From: Crotophaga sulcirostris
Lineage: Eukaryota; Chordata; Aves; Cuculiformes; Crotophagidae
Assembly (NCBI GenBank): GCA_013397455.1
Contig: VYZB01000121.1
Span: 124,001-188,000, forward strand
Direction of reading: 5' to 3'
DNA length: 64,000 nucleotides
The translations under genes and the position numbers were made by a program. Of the stretch, positions 48,398 to 59,867 are shown one piece after another (position 1 is the first letter of the stretch; every line of letters starts with the position of its first letter). The notes beneath the pieces are model-generated. The model saw only the letters and a list, made by a program, of their open reading frames with translations. It did not search any database and was not told the origin of the DNA.

Positions 48398-48762
48398 TGG
48401 TCTTCCAATTGCTCTCTACAACTACCTGAAAGGAGGTTGCAGTCAGGCACGGGTTGGTCTCTTCTCCCAGGTGCCCAGTGACAGAACTAGAGGGCATGGA
48501 CTCAAGCGTCGTCAGGGGAGGTTTAGGCTTGATATTAGGAGGAAATTCTTCCCTGAAAGGGTGATTGGCCATTGGAATGCGCTGCCCGGGGAGGTGGTGG
48601 AGTCGCCAACTCTGGAGGTGTTAAAGAGGAGACTGGATGAGGCACTCAGTGCCATGGTTTAGATGATGGGCTGGTGTGTTAGTGTTAGGCTATAGGGTGG
48701 ACTCGATGATCTCACAAGTCCTTTCCAACCTTGTAATACTCTGATGCTGTGATACTGTGAAT
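48398..48762 (+). mobile_element. CR1 3' end, ATACTGTG-tail class
   Basis: A 5'-truncated CR1 of about 365 bp. It includes the last 60 or so codons of ORF2, still open from 48471 to 48662 and ending in LSAMV before a TAG. The 3' untranslated region with GGTGGACTCGATGATCTC follows, and the tail reads ATACTCTGATGCTGTGATACTGTGA. It closely resembles the copies at 6449 and 55846. Confidence 0.94.
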
Positions 48763-48763
48763 G

Positions 48764-49871
48764 TCCAAATCTAGCAAAATTTATAGGTTTAAGTGCACCA
48801 AATCTGTTTCACGGAACAGTACACGGGAATTAATTTTTTAAGAGAAAGCCATTAATGTTTAACTGCTGCAATCTGTGTATTCGAATTAAAAGAACAATAT
48901 TCTTTTTATATTCACAGTTAAAGTCCTAAAATTGCTGATATGAAAAATACCTTCCTACAAAAATCCAGTTCTTCCCTTTGGAAGTAAAGTAGTAAAAGCA
49001 TAAGTCCTATCTTATTTCCTTTTTATTTTTTTGTGGCCTGATTGTTTTCCCTTCTTTTCGTTTGATTGCATTTGACCCTTATTTTCATCTGATAAAAAAT
49101 TGTTGAATGTTTCAGAACTGGCACTCAAAAGCAGGAACTAATCCTCAGGGATGCAACGCTCTCCATCGCAATGCACAATCTGTTTTGTGCCACTAATGAC
49201 AATATAAGACTATTAGAAGTGAGCTGAATAGATGAAGAATAGTCTTTGCATTAGAGTAAGGAGACTGTCACTCTGCTGGCAGCCCTGCCGAGCGTCGCAT
49301 ATCAAAGCTACCACACTGAGCTAATACTGCACTTATCCCACAGCTATTCTAATGTCCCATATGCACTCACTGTGTGTAGGGTGGACGTGTGTGCATGAGG
49401 GGAGTTGACAACGTGTGAGAAGGAACTGTAGGAGATGAAATGAATATAACTTTTATCTCTGCTTTTTTGCAATAAAAAACCCTGTAATAACAGCAGAGTC
49501 TTAGTTTTCTTTCTTTCTTTTTGCCACTAAGTAATTTAAAATAGAAAGAAAGTTTTGAGGTTTTTTTAAAATATCTTTATTAAGAAATCTGTGAGGAGTT
49601 GTTGAAGAAGTAGGAATGGCGTCCTAGGCAGCTGTCTAAAAACCAGGTAGCATTGTTCTATGGGTGACGCTAGGTGGGTAAGTGTCTATGGGTGCTTTCT
49701 GAGTTACTACAGTACTATTTTTCCACTAAACCATTAAAAAAAAAAAAAAAGGTTTTGGGCTGCATTTTGTCTTCACATACAAGGATTGTCTCATAAAAAA
49801 ATTCGGATGAAAAGAGAAGATAGGCCCAAAAATGCGATGGTTGGTGATACTGATAGCAACTTCATCAATTT
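48764..49871. other. Unique DNA with microsatellites and a possible conserved block
   Basis: No gene recognised. It contains a TTTC run (49505-49522) and an A15 run (49736-49750). The segment 49200-49380 is free of simple repeats and has several CpGs (CCGAGCGTCGCATATC near 49288) in otherwise AT-rich DNA. It could be conserved non-coding sequence. Confidence 0.5.
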
Positions 49872-49872
49872 A

Positions 49873-50331
49873 TAGAATCATAGAATCATAAAATTGTTGG
49901 GTTGCGTTGAGCTGGGTTGGAAAGGATAATAAAGATTATCCTGTTCCAAAACCCCTGCCATGGGCAGGGACACCTCCCACTGGATCAGGGGGCTGCAAGC
50001 CCCATCCAGCCTGGTCTTGAACACCTCCAGGGATGGGGCAGCCATCACTGCTCTGGGCAACCTGGGCCAGGGCCTCCCCACCCTCATCTTGAAGAATTTC
50101 TTCCTAATGTCTAATCTAAATCGTCCTCCTTCCAATTTAAATCCATTCCCCTCATCCTGTCACTCCAGGCCCTTCTAAAAAGCCCCTCCCCAGCTTTCCT
50201 GGAGCCCCTTTCAGCACTGGAGGCTGTTCTAAGGTCTCCCTACAGCCTTCTTTTCCCCAGGCTGGACAACCCCAACTCTCTCAGCCTGTCCTCACAGCAG
50301 AGGGGCTCCAGCCCTCTGATCATCTTTGTGG
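49873..50331 (-). mobile_element. CR1 3' end, minus strand
   Basis: A 5'-truncated CR1 of about 460 bp. The tail appears on the + strand as ATAGAATCATAGAATCATAA, i.e. ATTCTATG units. The CCATGGGCAGGGACACCTCCC, GGGCAACCTGGGCCAGGGCC and CAGCTTTCCTGGAGCCCC blocks follow in the order expected. An 85-codon minus frame over the ORF2 end (49878-50135) is degraded. Plus-strand frames are antisense shadows. Confidence 0.95.
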
Positions 50332-50332
50332 T

Positions 50333-52308
50333 TAGTATATGTAGTTCAGATATTTTGTATGGAAAACACATGTGGTTGTGTGTGGTGAGGACCTGGGAGG
50401 TGCGTGGCACTGCTGCTGCAGTGTGTGCCCCATTTCTCAGAGAGTGGAAGGTCCTTACGGGCTCACTTACAGCCAAAATTCAGGTTTCAGTGCATCTGAA
50501 GATGTGTGTGCAGCTCCCATATGCTCTTGCAGGTTTTAAAATCCTAGGATTAATTTTAAAAAAAAATGCCCATTATAAGTTATATCTGAGATCTAAGACT
50601 TTTTTTTTTCTCAAGCAATGCGGTATGGCTGGTTTATTTTTAAACCCTCAAATAGCTGGGAAAAAAACCCAAGAACAGCCAGAATAAATTCATCTAATCT
50701 AGATTTCTAATTTTACCATTTACCTTAAAGAAAATATTTTAAAGACAATGAATACCTGGGCTTGAACAAGTATAATTGTTGACTTTTTTTTATGAGAGGA
50801 AGCCTTTGAGTGAATTTAAGAGTTATGCAGAAGGGGTTAAATAGGTTAAACCAAACTAAAATGGTGCAGTTCCGGCCTTTGAGAAAGATCAGCCTGTCCC
50901 TGCTGTCTGTGACATGCTGAAAAATCTTTGTGTAGTGTTTTTGTTCCTCTTAATTGTTATAGAGAGGAAGCATCGTTGTTTTTTCTTTTTTTTTTTTAAA
51001 AAAAAAGACAACCTAAAACCAGCACAAGTCTTCCAAGTAAATACAACATTTTATTCCTTTTTCTATCTGAAATGTTTAATACTGGTTTATAGCCTGGACA
51101 CCAATGAAATCAACCTGTGGTTACAACCTGTGCATTTCCAGCAGTTTCAGGCATTGCTCTCTGGTCACTTGTTGATTCCTGTTTGCATTTTCCTGTGGGT
51201 TCAAGCTCATTATATCCAGTTATTCAAGTCCTGATCAAGCCATGGTCGTGATCCTCCTATGAAATGGTTGCAGCTGGGTCAGACATCGATGCTACCAGGG
51301 CTGCTGAGGCTCTGCTGCTGTTCTCAGCACACTGTGGTGTAGCATTTTGGGGTGCCAACAGAAGACGGCACGCTGAAGATGTTCGTGTTGCTGCCAACAC
51401 TGGGAGCCTTTGGTTCCTGCCCCTGCAGCCCCTTCTATTCCTCCACTGATGTCCTGATCAGCCCTTTAACTCAGTCCCCTGTAGTGAAGATGTGGCACGT
51501 CTTTTTTAACTCCCACTGACCTGTGCCCTGGAAGTCACAAACTCTTCCTCCTGCAACTCTGTTCACAGCCTTTAATGCCATAACTTCTTATTTACGGTCG
51601 AAATGTATTTACGGTGAGCTCACATTTGGTTTTGTGTTAATAAATGTCTGCTAGCCTCGAGAGATTCTCTTTTTCTCAACTGATGCCTATTCTTTGCAAT
51701 TAGACACAGGAGCAATGCCACGTATCAGCCTTTCTATCAGGCCAGTCAAGGCATCTCCTGATCTCCTCTTCGTGATTGGCTTCACATAGTGTCTATCTGC
51801 ACCTATTTCAGCTGAAACTGAGCTGCATGGACGGAAAGAATAAAACTGAGAATTCTTTCTCCCCTTTCTAATATTTTTATTATTCCATCCTCTGTCTCTT
51901 CCCCCCTGCCTTTTCCTTGCCTTATTCTGCCTTTGTCTTCCTGAAATTTGCCTTCCACTAAAGCTGAAGCAGATTCTAGGTTTTAAGTTTCACACGACAG
52001 CAGTAATGAAATGTCGCAGATGAAAAGGGCTGGGGGAACAGCCCTGTGCTGTTTCATACTTGTCATTGACACGCCTGATTGCTGCACCTGACTGCACAGG
52101 TACCATTTCCCAGCAGGCAAAGAAAACACACGAGGTGAGGGGAAAATATTGGTAGCTCACTGTGCTCACTCCCATGGTTTCAAAAATCACAGTTGGGCTG
52201 TCCTTAGCCTCTGCTCCTTTTCTGATATGGAATAAAAGTTGGTTCAAACAGATTATACAACTTTCGATTCAGTCTTTTAACTATTGAATTAAAGCTAAAG
52301 AGCCTGCC
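50333..52308. other. Unique non-coding DNA
   Basis: No gene or transposon recognised. A T-then-A homopolymer junction (about 50979-51006) is palindromic. Frames at 50328-50687 and 50914-51234 run through homopolymers and lack domains. Confidence 0.6.
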
Positions 52309-52309
52309 A

Positions 52310-52590
52310 AGGGAGGCGGGGAAGCCAGATTGGAGGGGGAGGAGGTGAGAGGTGGGAGAGGGGGAAGCAGAGAGAGGAGTGTGGAAAGTCTTAAAGCCAA
52401 GAAACTTGAAAAAATGGGGGGGGAGTTAGTAAAACAAGTAAGAGTTATTTTCAGATCATTCTCTCTGTAGTTGGCATAATTTTTAATTAGAAACTTTTTT
52501 TTTTTTATATACACTGAAGAGAATTAGTTAATGAGCTATTGTCTTAACCTTCTCCCTCCCCCACCCCCCCCAAAAAGCCCCCCCCAAGCA
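52310..52590. repeat. G-rich purine tract followed by C-rich tract
   Basis: From 52312 to about 52395 the + strand is almost entirely G and A with several G3-G5 runs, and a G8 run follows at 52416-52423. About 140 bases later the + strand switches to a C-rich run (about 52550-52587, including C8). The G and C runs could pair back on each other or form a triplex or quadruplex. Loops between G runs are long for a canonical quadruplex. Confidence 0.75.
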
Positions 52591-54243
52591 ATGAAGGGGC
52601 CTTTTCAAAATTGCAGCAGCATTGTAGGGTATGGAGTTGGAGTAACATCCCTTCTTCTACCGGAGAAACGCATTGCTCTCAGCAGTATCCGGCCTCTGGC
52701 ATCATCTCTGATAACCTGCCTGGAGCTTAGTGATAGCCTGGCACGACATATGTACTCTCATGTCATCTCATGTGGAGACACATTCATCCCTGCTGAGTGC
52801 ATTTCTGGAGACAGTAGCCAGAGGTCCAGTTCTGCTGTCTAATATTAGATATAAAGAAAGCTTCCTAATGTTTTTGGCAGGCAAAACCTGGCAAGAGCAA
52901 TTCTGGCTCTCCCACTTCTCCACTCAAACCCCTTCAATAGATTCTGTATCTGTTTTAATTCGTTTGGCTGTTAAATGAGTTAAGCAATGGTACAAAGCTT
53001 GAAAGTTTCTTTATAACTGTTATCTTGAGTAGGCTCATTTGCTAGAGTCAGTCGAAGCATGGGTGAGCCATATATCCAGCCCACTGCATTAAATAGAGAC
53101 TAAATAATGTGTGTTATCAGTGTCTTCTAGCATGTGCGATCACAAATGAGTTTATATACATAATGGAATGGTTTAAATCTCCGCAGAAACATGTTACTGA
53201 CTGAAAGAAGGTGGATAAGGCTGAGCTGGGATGTTGCGCACAATTTTAGTGCAGGAAATGAAAACATTTCAAATCAACCTCTCAATTAAACTAAAGAAAG
53301 AACTTAGGTGGGTGGAATACAGCTTCTTACATTTGGAAGAGTACATGGGATAATACCCCTGCTACTGCCATCTTAAGTAGTTTCAAAAATTAGGAATAGT
53401 CAGAGTTTTCATTTATATATTAGTTTTCATTGGGTAAAAACTGATTTGCAGATTGATTTCTTAAGAGTCAAGCCTTTTTTGAAAGGAAAAAAATTTTTTG
53501 AACTTTTGGGATTAAAATGCGCAGGGTTTCACATTGACATCACTATTTGCAAAAACATGGTGATGCTTGACCACAGATTACTAGAAAAGCAAATTAGACC
53601 AGTCAGTTTGTCTCTTTATAGGGCGTTGTCTCTATATAGGGTTCTTTGGAGTTAAATGTTATGGTAGCAGGGCACTCTGTAAAGGTAGAAGAGGTAATTA
53701 GACTGTAATGGTAGCAGGGGAAGGGAACCAGTCCTTCTCACTAAAATGATGTCTGATAAAGGAAATATCTGCCAAGGTTTTGTGAGAAAACTGTCTCCAA
53801 CCTCAAATGTAACACTAATATTTAATGTAGTTAAAAACCATAGTAATATTAATACTATTTAGTATTGCTTTATTGTAAAACATAAATCGCAATGAAATAG
53901 GACCTTTCTGGGAAAAAAAGTGCTTTCATACCATTACTTTTGCCTGTATGGTGCTTCAGTTACAGTTTCTAATGGAAGTTATATTCCTAAAAGAGAGAAC
54001 TTATTTTGTGAGCCGAGGACATTAAGGCTGTGAGAGAGCTCATGCTACTTCCAGCTTCCACATACAAGTTTCTCTGACTCTTCTCAGCACTTTTATTTAA
54101 CGAAATGAAACTTTTCATTATTGCAAACCTAAAGAAACCATGTTCTGTTTTAAGAAAATTTGATCTTTATCTGGTTCATCATATCCACATATGATGGCAA
54201 ATGTGTTGCCCTCCCCTGTTTTGCCTCCAGTGCAGTTGTTTTT

Positions 54244-54259
54244 CACATTGTACAATGTG
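54244..54259. repeat. Perfect 16-bp palindrome
   Basis: CACATTGTACAATGTG equals its own reverse complement, with no spacer. It contains back-to-back ATTGT/ACAAT cores, the SOX-type recognition word, in opposed orientation. Function unknown. Confidence 0.9.
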
Positions 54260-54293
54260 TATTTCATTACATTTTTTCAGAAGCCAAGATTGC

Positions 54294-54317
54294 AGGAATC
54301 TTCACAGGAATCTTCTA
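54294..54317. repeat. 10-bp direct duplication, 2-base spacer
   Basis: AGGAATCTTC occurs at 54294-54303 and again at 54306-54315. It is a small local duplication. Confidence 0.85.
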
Positions 54318-55845
54318 ATGAATCCTAACATATTTAGAAAAACAAGAAAATTTGAACAATAGCACCTTTATGCCTTGCTAGATAAAAAAAAGTATCTGAG
54401 GTAAACATTTTTCTTTTTCTAATTTTCATTTTAATTAACCTACTGAATACGAGTGTTTACTGAGAGCTGCACAAGGCATAGGTTTGTGACTGAGTGAAAA
54501 TGACTGCCACAAAGTCCTTGTGCAGTGGAACTTGGTGCTTTCAGTCATGCAGATTTCAGCCCCATACTGCTGCTCATCAACACTGTAAAGAAAAGTGGAA
54601 GGATAAGGACAGCAGAATTTCTCCATTAGCTTTCCTGATGTTCATTTGATCAATAACCCTGTCTTACTGACCTGTTTTAGAACAGACTGTTGATGTCTGC
54701 TTGCTCCCTGCTGATGTCTCTTTGTTCCCACCTCCTGCTTTGAGAGCAGCACAGAGGTGGAGAAGCTACTTCTCTATTTTTTTTGATTTTGCTAATAATG
54801 AGCTGCTCTAGCTGCATCTTCTCAGTGTCCAAATATTGCTGGAAAATTTGGCTTTTAATAAATAGAGCTCTCATGAAATAAAATCAGGTCACTTCCTTCC
54901 TCCTCTTATCAAACATTATGTTCTGCATATAAAAAAGCTCAAATGTGAAGCTTAAAAATGGTCTCTGCAGGTTACACGTTGTTGGGAGAGGTGAAACAGC
55001 CTTTTCATTTCTTCTCCAGCATGTGTATAAGTTCAATATTTGCAATAAAGGCATTCAACAAGAAGAAAGTCTATGACAACCTTCTGAACTTGCTTGGTTT
55101 GGGCTGCAGTTGAGGTGCACAGTAATACTGAAACTTTTAAGTATTTTAAGGTATATAAATCAAAGTCCTATTGACTTTTGGGTCAATTAGGTGTTTAAGG
55201 CTTAAATTCACTATGCAGACAAGTTTTCTTACTGCCCAGGAATCAGGAAAACATTACCTGTACTGCGTGCTATTCCTATGTGCATGTTTTTACTGATTTC
55301 TTCTGTTTCTTTTCAATGCAAGTAGATTTGTCAGCAAATAATGAAAGCATGGTGAAAACACCTTTCTGTTTTATAATCTCAGCTTTGTAAAGATGTGTTT
55401 AAAAGAAAAAGAAAAAAGCACCAAATAACTAAAAAAAAACCCAACCTGTGAAAATAACTTGTGGTAACAGGCACAGGGGCTAGGGAGGGGTACATAACAG
55501 TTTTTCAAACTGTGTAAACTTATTATAGTTCAGAATACTGTTACACATGTGATTAACAGCAGTCTGTCAGACAGAAAGAAGTAGCTATGGGGAAAAAAAG
55601 CCATCCTGATTGTTATAGGAAGAACCCAGAGTCAAAAGCATTTTGAACGTATGCAAAGGCAATAATACTGCTTAAAGTCCCTTCAGAGCATTCATGGTGG
55701 ACTGGAAAGCAGGGGAACAGAGTGAGAAAGAGCTGAAAAGATAGTAATAGTGAAATAACCAAGTATTGGTCTGCCTCTTGGAAAGGGAAGGTGATCTCTC
55801 TGAGATACCTGCTCCTCTCCAGCAAAGGAGCTGCAGTGGGGCTGT

Positions 55846-56290
55846 ATCACAGTATCACAGTATCACAGTATCACAAGGTTGGAAAGGACCTCTGAGATCA
55901 TTGAGTCCAACCTATAACCCAACACCAACACCAACCCAGCATCTAAACCATGGCACTGAGTGCCTCAGCCAATCTCCCCTTAAACACATCCAGGGACGGC
56001 GACTCCACCACCTCCCTGGGCAGCGCATTCCAATGGCCAATCACCCTTTCAGTGAAGAACTTTTTCCTAATATCAAGCCTAAACTTTCCCTGACGAAGCT
56101 TGAGTCCATGTCCTCTAGTTCTGTCCCTGGTCACCTGAGAGAAGAGACCTACCCCTGCCTGACTACAACCTCCTTTTAGGGAGTTGTAGAGAGCAATAAG
56201 GTCTCCCCTGAGCCTTCTCTTCTCCAGGCTAAACAGCCCCAGCTCCCTCAGTCGCTCCTCGTAGGGCTTGTGCTCCAAACCCTTCACCCA
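55846..56290 (-). mobile_element. CR1 3' end, best-preserved ATACTGTG-tail copy
   Basis: A 5'-truncated CR1 of about 445 bp. The + strand left edge carries three to four ATCACAGT units, i.e. ATACTGTG in element sense. The GGTTGGACTCAATGATCTCAGAGG-like block and the AATGCGCTGCCCAGGGAGG block follow. The ORF2 end is uninterrupted over 114 codons. Flanks AGTGGGGCTGT (just left, 55834-55844) and AGTGGTGCCTGT (right, 56297-56308) are similar and may be a decayed target-site duplication. Confidence 0.96.
55943..56287 (-). pseudogene. CR1 ORF2 C-terminal 114 codons, open
   Basis: The last part of the CR1 reverse transcriptase polyprotein, C-terminal to the catalytic domain, preserved without stop or frameshift. 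Visible blocks in order: [19 protein letters not shown] at the start, [19 protein letters not shown], then the [20 protein letters not shown] region and the terminal LSAMV. The initiating ATG is an internal methionine of the full protein, so this is a fragment of the larger ORF and not a gene. Confidence 0.9.
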
Positions 56291-56291
56291 T

Positions 56292-56816
56292 CTTAAGTGG
56301 TGCCTGTTGCAGCGTAGCTGCAGAGGCTGATTCCTCCTGGAACAGTTCCCTGCATGGACAAATTTCTCCAGTATTGTGTGGGCATATAGAATTGCAAGTG
56401 AAGGGGAAGGGAAGCTGAGGGAGGAATTTTACCCAGAAAAATCTGAGAGACTTTACTTGGGTGTGGGCTCTAAGACTGTGCCATCACTTTTTGAAGACAG
56501 TGAGGTTTTTGGACTGTCAAAGATGTTGATACCCCTTTGCTAGAACTTTCTAACTGTTCAGGCTACCTTGTGACATAACCATTACGTTTTCCTGCACAGT
56601 GAAATATGCATGCAACTGAACTAGTTTACAGGAATCTGAAATGTATTTCAGGTATAGAATGCGTGAGCATTCAGACACGGTTCTTTCTCTGTAAACATTG
56701 GGTATCAACTCTCCATGCAGTGCAGGTGACAAGCTGAGTGGCCTGTCTGGTACAATAATGATCACAGACTGCTTCTAGCATGCTTTTTTAGTTTGGGCTA
56801 AAAAACCTGCATATAT
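56292..56816. other. Unique spacer between two CR1 copies
   Basis: No gene or further repeat recognised. A 71-codon minus frame (56550-56765) has no motif. Confidence 0.6.
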
Positions 56817-56817
56817 A

Positions 56818-57092
56818 AATCATAGCATCACAGAATGGTTTGTGTTGGAAGGGACCTTAAAGCCCATCCAGTCCCACCCCTGCCATGGGCAGGGACACCT
56901 CCCACTGGATCAGGGGGCTCCAAGCCCCATCCAACCTGGCCTGGAACACCTCCAGGGATGGGGCAGCCATCACTGCTCTGGGCAACCTGGGCCAGGGCCT
57001 CTCCACCCTCACAGGAGAACATTTCTTCCTAATGTCTCATCTCAATCTCCCCTCTTTCAGCTTAGAGACATCCCTCCTCATCTGGGCTCTTT
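56818..57092 (-). mobile_element. CR1 3' end, minus strand
   Basis: A 5'-truncated CR1 of about 275 bp. It has an ATCATAGCATCACAGAATGG tail, then CCATGGGCAGGGACACCTCC, GGATGGGGCAGCCATCACTG and GGGCAACCTGGGCCAGGG. It stops after the TTTCAGCTTAGAGACATCC part. It is of the same general type as 49873-50331. Plus-strand frames of 65-84 codons are antisense shadows. Confidence 0.94.
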
Positions 57093-57093
57093 C

Positions 57094-59824
57094 TGACGGA
57101 ACTCTGTTTTCTTCATGTCAGCACAGGTAGCTCTGACCCTGAGGTCTGTCAGTCATACAACAGTCATCCCAGATGGGTGGTCCGAGGGTGGATACAGCCT
57201 TTGCTCACTGACAAGACTTACACGGGCTGTATACAAGATGTGTACAATGCGATGCACTAGATTAACACAATGCTAGATTTAACATCCCTTAACGACTGTG
57301 CTTTTCCTGATTTTGTAATTTAAAAGACTTTGCAGTTTGAAGATTGAAGGGAAATGAAAAAATTGTTACCTTCTTTGATAAATCACACAGTGGGCCTGGC
57401 AGTGGGTGCTTTACAGCCCAAATTACACCGAGCTGCACAATTTTTTGTCAGAATTACACGTTTTACTCACTGTAGTTGAAATGGTAGTCTTTACTAGCAT
57501 TAACTCATCCTAATCATTCTGGTGATATAAGAAGATATTATGGTATTGCATTACTATATGACTCTCCCCACTCTTCCCAAGCCAAAGGAAAATTTAGGCA
57601 TGAGTCAAATAATTAATGGGGGGTCTAAATATTTAACCTGCTTTTTATGTTTGACTATTTCTTACTAAGATAAAAGGGATGTTAATACTATTGCAAGTTG
57701 TTTATACCCACAAACAAAAAATCAGTGAGTTGAGTTCTAGTTTACATATTTTATTTACCCTAAGGTGTACATACAAGGTAGATCCTTCTGGTTATTGCAA
57801 TAATATAGGCAGAAGTGTTATCTGAGATGAAACAACGTGAAGTGCCACTCTAAACGGAGAAAGTAGTGACTTTGCCAAGTACTGATGATGGAGTGATACA
57901 AGGTGTCTGGGAAGGCTGAAATAGGGTAAACACAAGAAGCTGTTAGTTCTTTCCAAGAAAACCAGAAAAGTCCCAGGTAAGTGCTAGGGCAAGTTTGAGT
58001 CCTTTGTGCTAGTTATGCGCTGAACAACTACATTCAGCTGGGTAAGAAGCTCTCATCCACTTATATTTACAGCCAGTTGTGAAGTCTTATCTGCATGAAC
58101 TTGTCATTTAACTTTATACTTTAGGAACATTCATTCATCACATGAAGGAAAAGCTTACCAAAGCAGATCATTCTAAGTATAAATATATTATGAATTGACT
58201 GAAAACTGACAAAAAACAGAGCAGAGAAGTTTCTGAAGTGAAACATTCAGCTCTGTTTCTCCTGTCTCTGGACGTTTAAGTCTGGTGTACTTCAGCAAAG
58301 CTAAACTTGCTTCTTTGATTTCATTGTGGATCAGAGGTAAGCTGGCCACAGGTAATAAGGGTTATACTGATATAGAACTTGGACAAGAGGGAAACAGGAT
58401 GTGGTTTCTCCATTGTCCACCTCCCACAGACTCATCCACCCTCCCAAATCTCACAATTTAGAAATAAAACGGTGTTAGTGAAGCACATGGGAAAGCTCCT
58501 TGGTCTTCAGAAAATGGATAGAAACTTTCCTGTGGCTATTCCTGCCAGGAAACAGGGTTTTTTAAATATATTTTTTTATTTTTATTTTTTTCTGGGGGTG
58601 TGATGTAGTATCTTTGTAATCTTTAAAGACTACTCCATATAAAGTAAATTCTACCATTGGGTGCTCCATATAAAGCCCTGCACTGCAGGTCATAAAAGGA
58701 ATGATATATACGGGCTTTGTTTCATTGTTCAGATTTCCATCTGCATGTACAGCATGAGTGGGTGTAAATCATCACAAATTCTGGTTTGGTGCACAGCCTT
58801 GGAAAATCTACAGCTTTGTAAAAGGAACCTGTGAGTTGTTGACAGCCAGCTCTTTCTGGCACTTGATGGGGAAAAATCAAAGAAAATCAAGACATTTGAG
58901 AGGATAGTATAATATGGTAGAATAATCAGCTCCTTTCCTAGTGACTGCTTAGCTTTTCTCTAAATAATCGGAGTGATTTGTCTTCATACTGGGGCAAATA
59001 CTTTCAGTATGGCTCATCAGCCATTGTTTTCTTAAAGCAATGCTAGGAACAAGCCAAAATGAATGATACCTTTAATTCCTTTATTCTGCAACCTGTGGAT
59101 TCAGAATAGGAAAAATCATTTATTGGCACAGCGGGTTTCACCTCTGTGCTGATGTTTTGGTTTAGATCACCAATGGATAAGTTTGTAGGTCCCTATCTAC
59201 CCATAGAAACATGAATGTTTGAGATGGAAAAGTATTATTAGTACATGTTTATCACCCTTGCCAAAGCAGAATTTTCCCCTATAAATCCCTAGCAGACATT
59301 TGCTACAACAGAAAGCACCACATAACTTGGCACACTTAAGCTTCTGCTCCAGAGCACTCCAGATGTGAAGCACTGTTTATGTTGTGTTTGTGAAAGAAGG
59401 TGTACTGCTATTCTGGGGTTGTCTTCACAGAAATAAGACTTTCTTGAGCAAAAGCCTGTGGGATTGTGCCCTTGTGTTTTGAGGTTAGCTGTGTGGATGT
59501 GTGATAGGTTAGATGATTTTGTACAAGTGTGGATCTGGTTAGTTTTATTAGTCTCTCTTTTTCATGAATGTCAAATTCAAATCAGAAATATGGAAGAAGT
59601 AATCCTCTGAAAATTCATAAAATGAGGCAGTTTTCATAGTGTGACCTAAAATACTAGCAAATATCCAAGGGACAGATACTTTTTTCTTTACATACTTTTT
59701 TTGGTTGGATTTTATAAATCAAGACTGACAGTAAGATAAAATGACAGGTTAGCCACTGTTCTGTTGGGTTTTTTCTTCCATCTCTCTGTTGTTTTCTATA
59801 TTAGCTTGATGGATTTTCATTTTC
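57094..59824. other. Unique AT-rich DNA with a possible conserved block
   Basis: No gene recognised. The interval 57340-57480 is free of simple repeats and includes TTTGATAAATCACACAG and TTTACAGCCCAAATTACACC-type sequence reminiscent of conserved non-coding DNA. A T-rich run lies at about 58568-58592. Confidence 0.5.
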
Positions 59825-59825
59825 T

Positions 59826-59866
59826 CCTTTTCTTTTTTTCTTTTTTTTTTTTTTTTCTTTTTTTTA
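59826..59866. repeat. T-rich tract with C interruptions
   Basis: About 40 bases of T broken only by single C residues. A simple repeat that could slip in sequencing. Confidence 0.9.
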
Positions 59867-59867
59867 A

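Larger units (their letters stand above)
52592..55844. other. Unique non-coding DNA
   Basis: No gene recognised. It includes the 16-bp palindrome and 12-bp tandem duplication near 54250-54315, listed separately. The 103-codon frame at 52531-52842 begins inside the C-rich tract and lacks a domain. Confidence 0.55.

Noticed and set aside
48309..48572. 87-codon minus-strand frame
   Set aside because: Its first part is antisense to the CR1 at 48398; there is no independent evidence of a gene.
49917..50178. Two plus-strand frames of 65-72 codons
   Set aside because: They are antisense shadows of the CR1 at 49873-50331; nearly the same peptides recur at 56835-57130 for the same reason.
55766..56179. 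137-codon plus-strand frame
   Set aside because: It starts in unique sequence but runs mostly antisense through the CR1 at 55846-56290.
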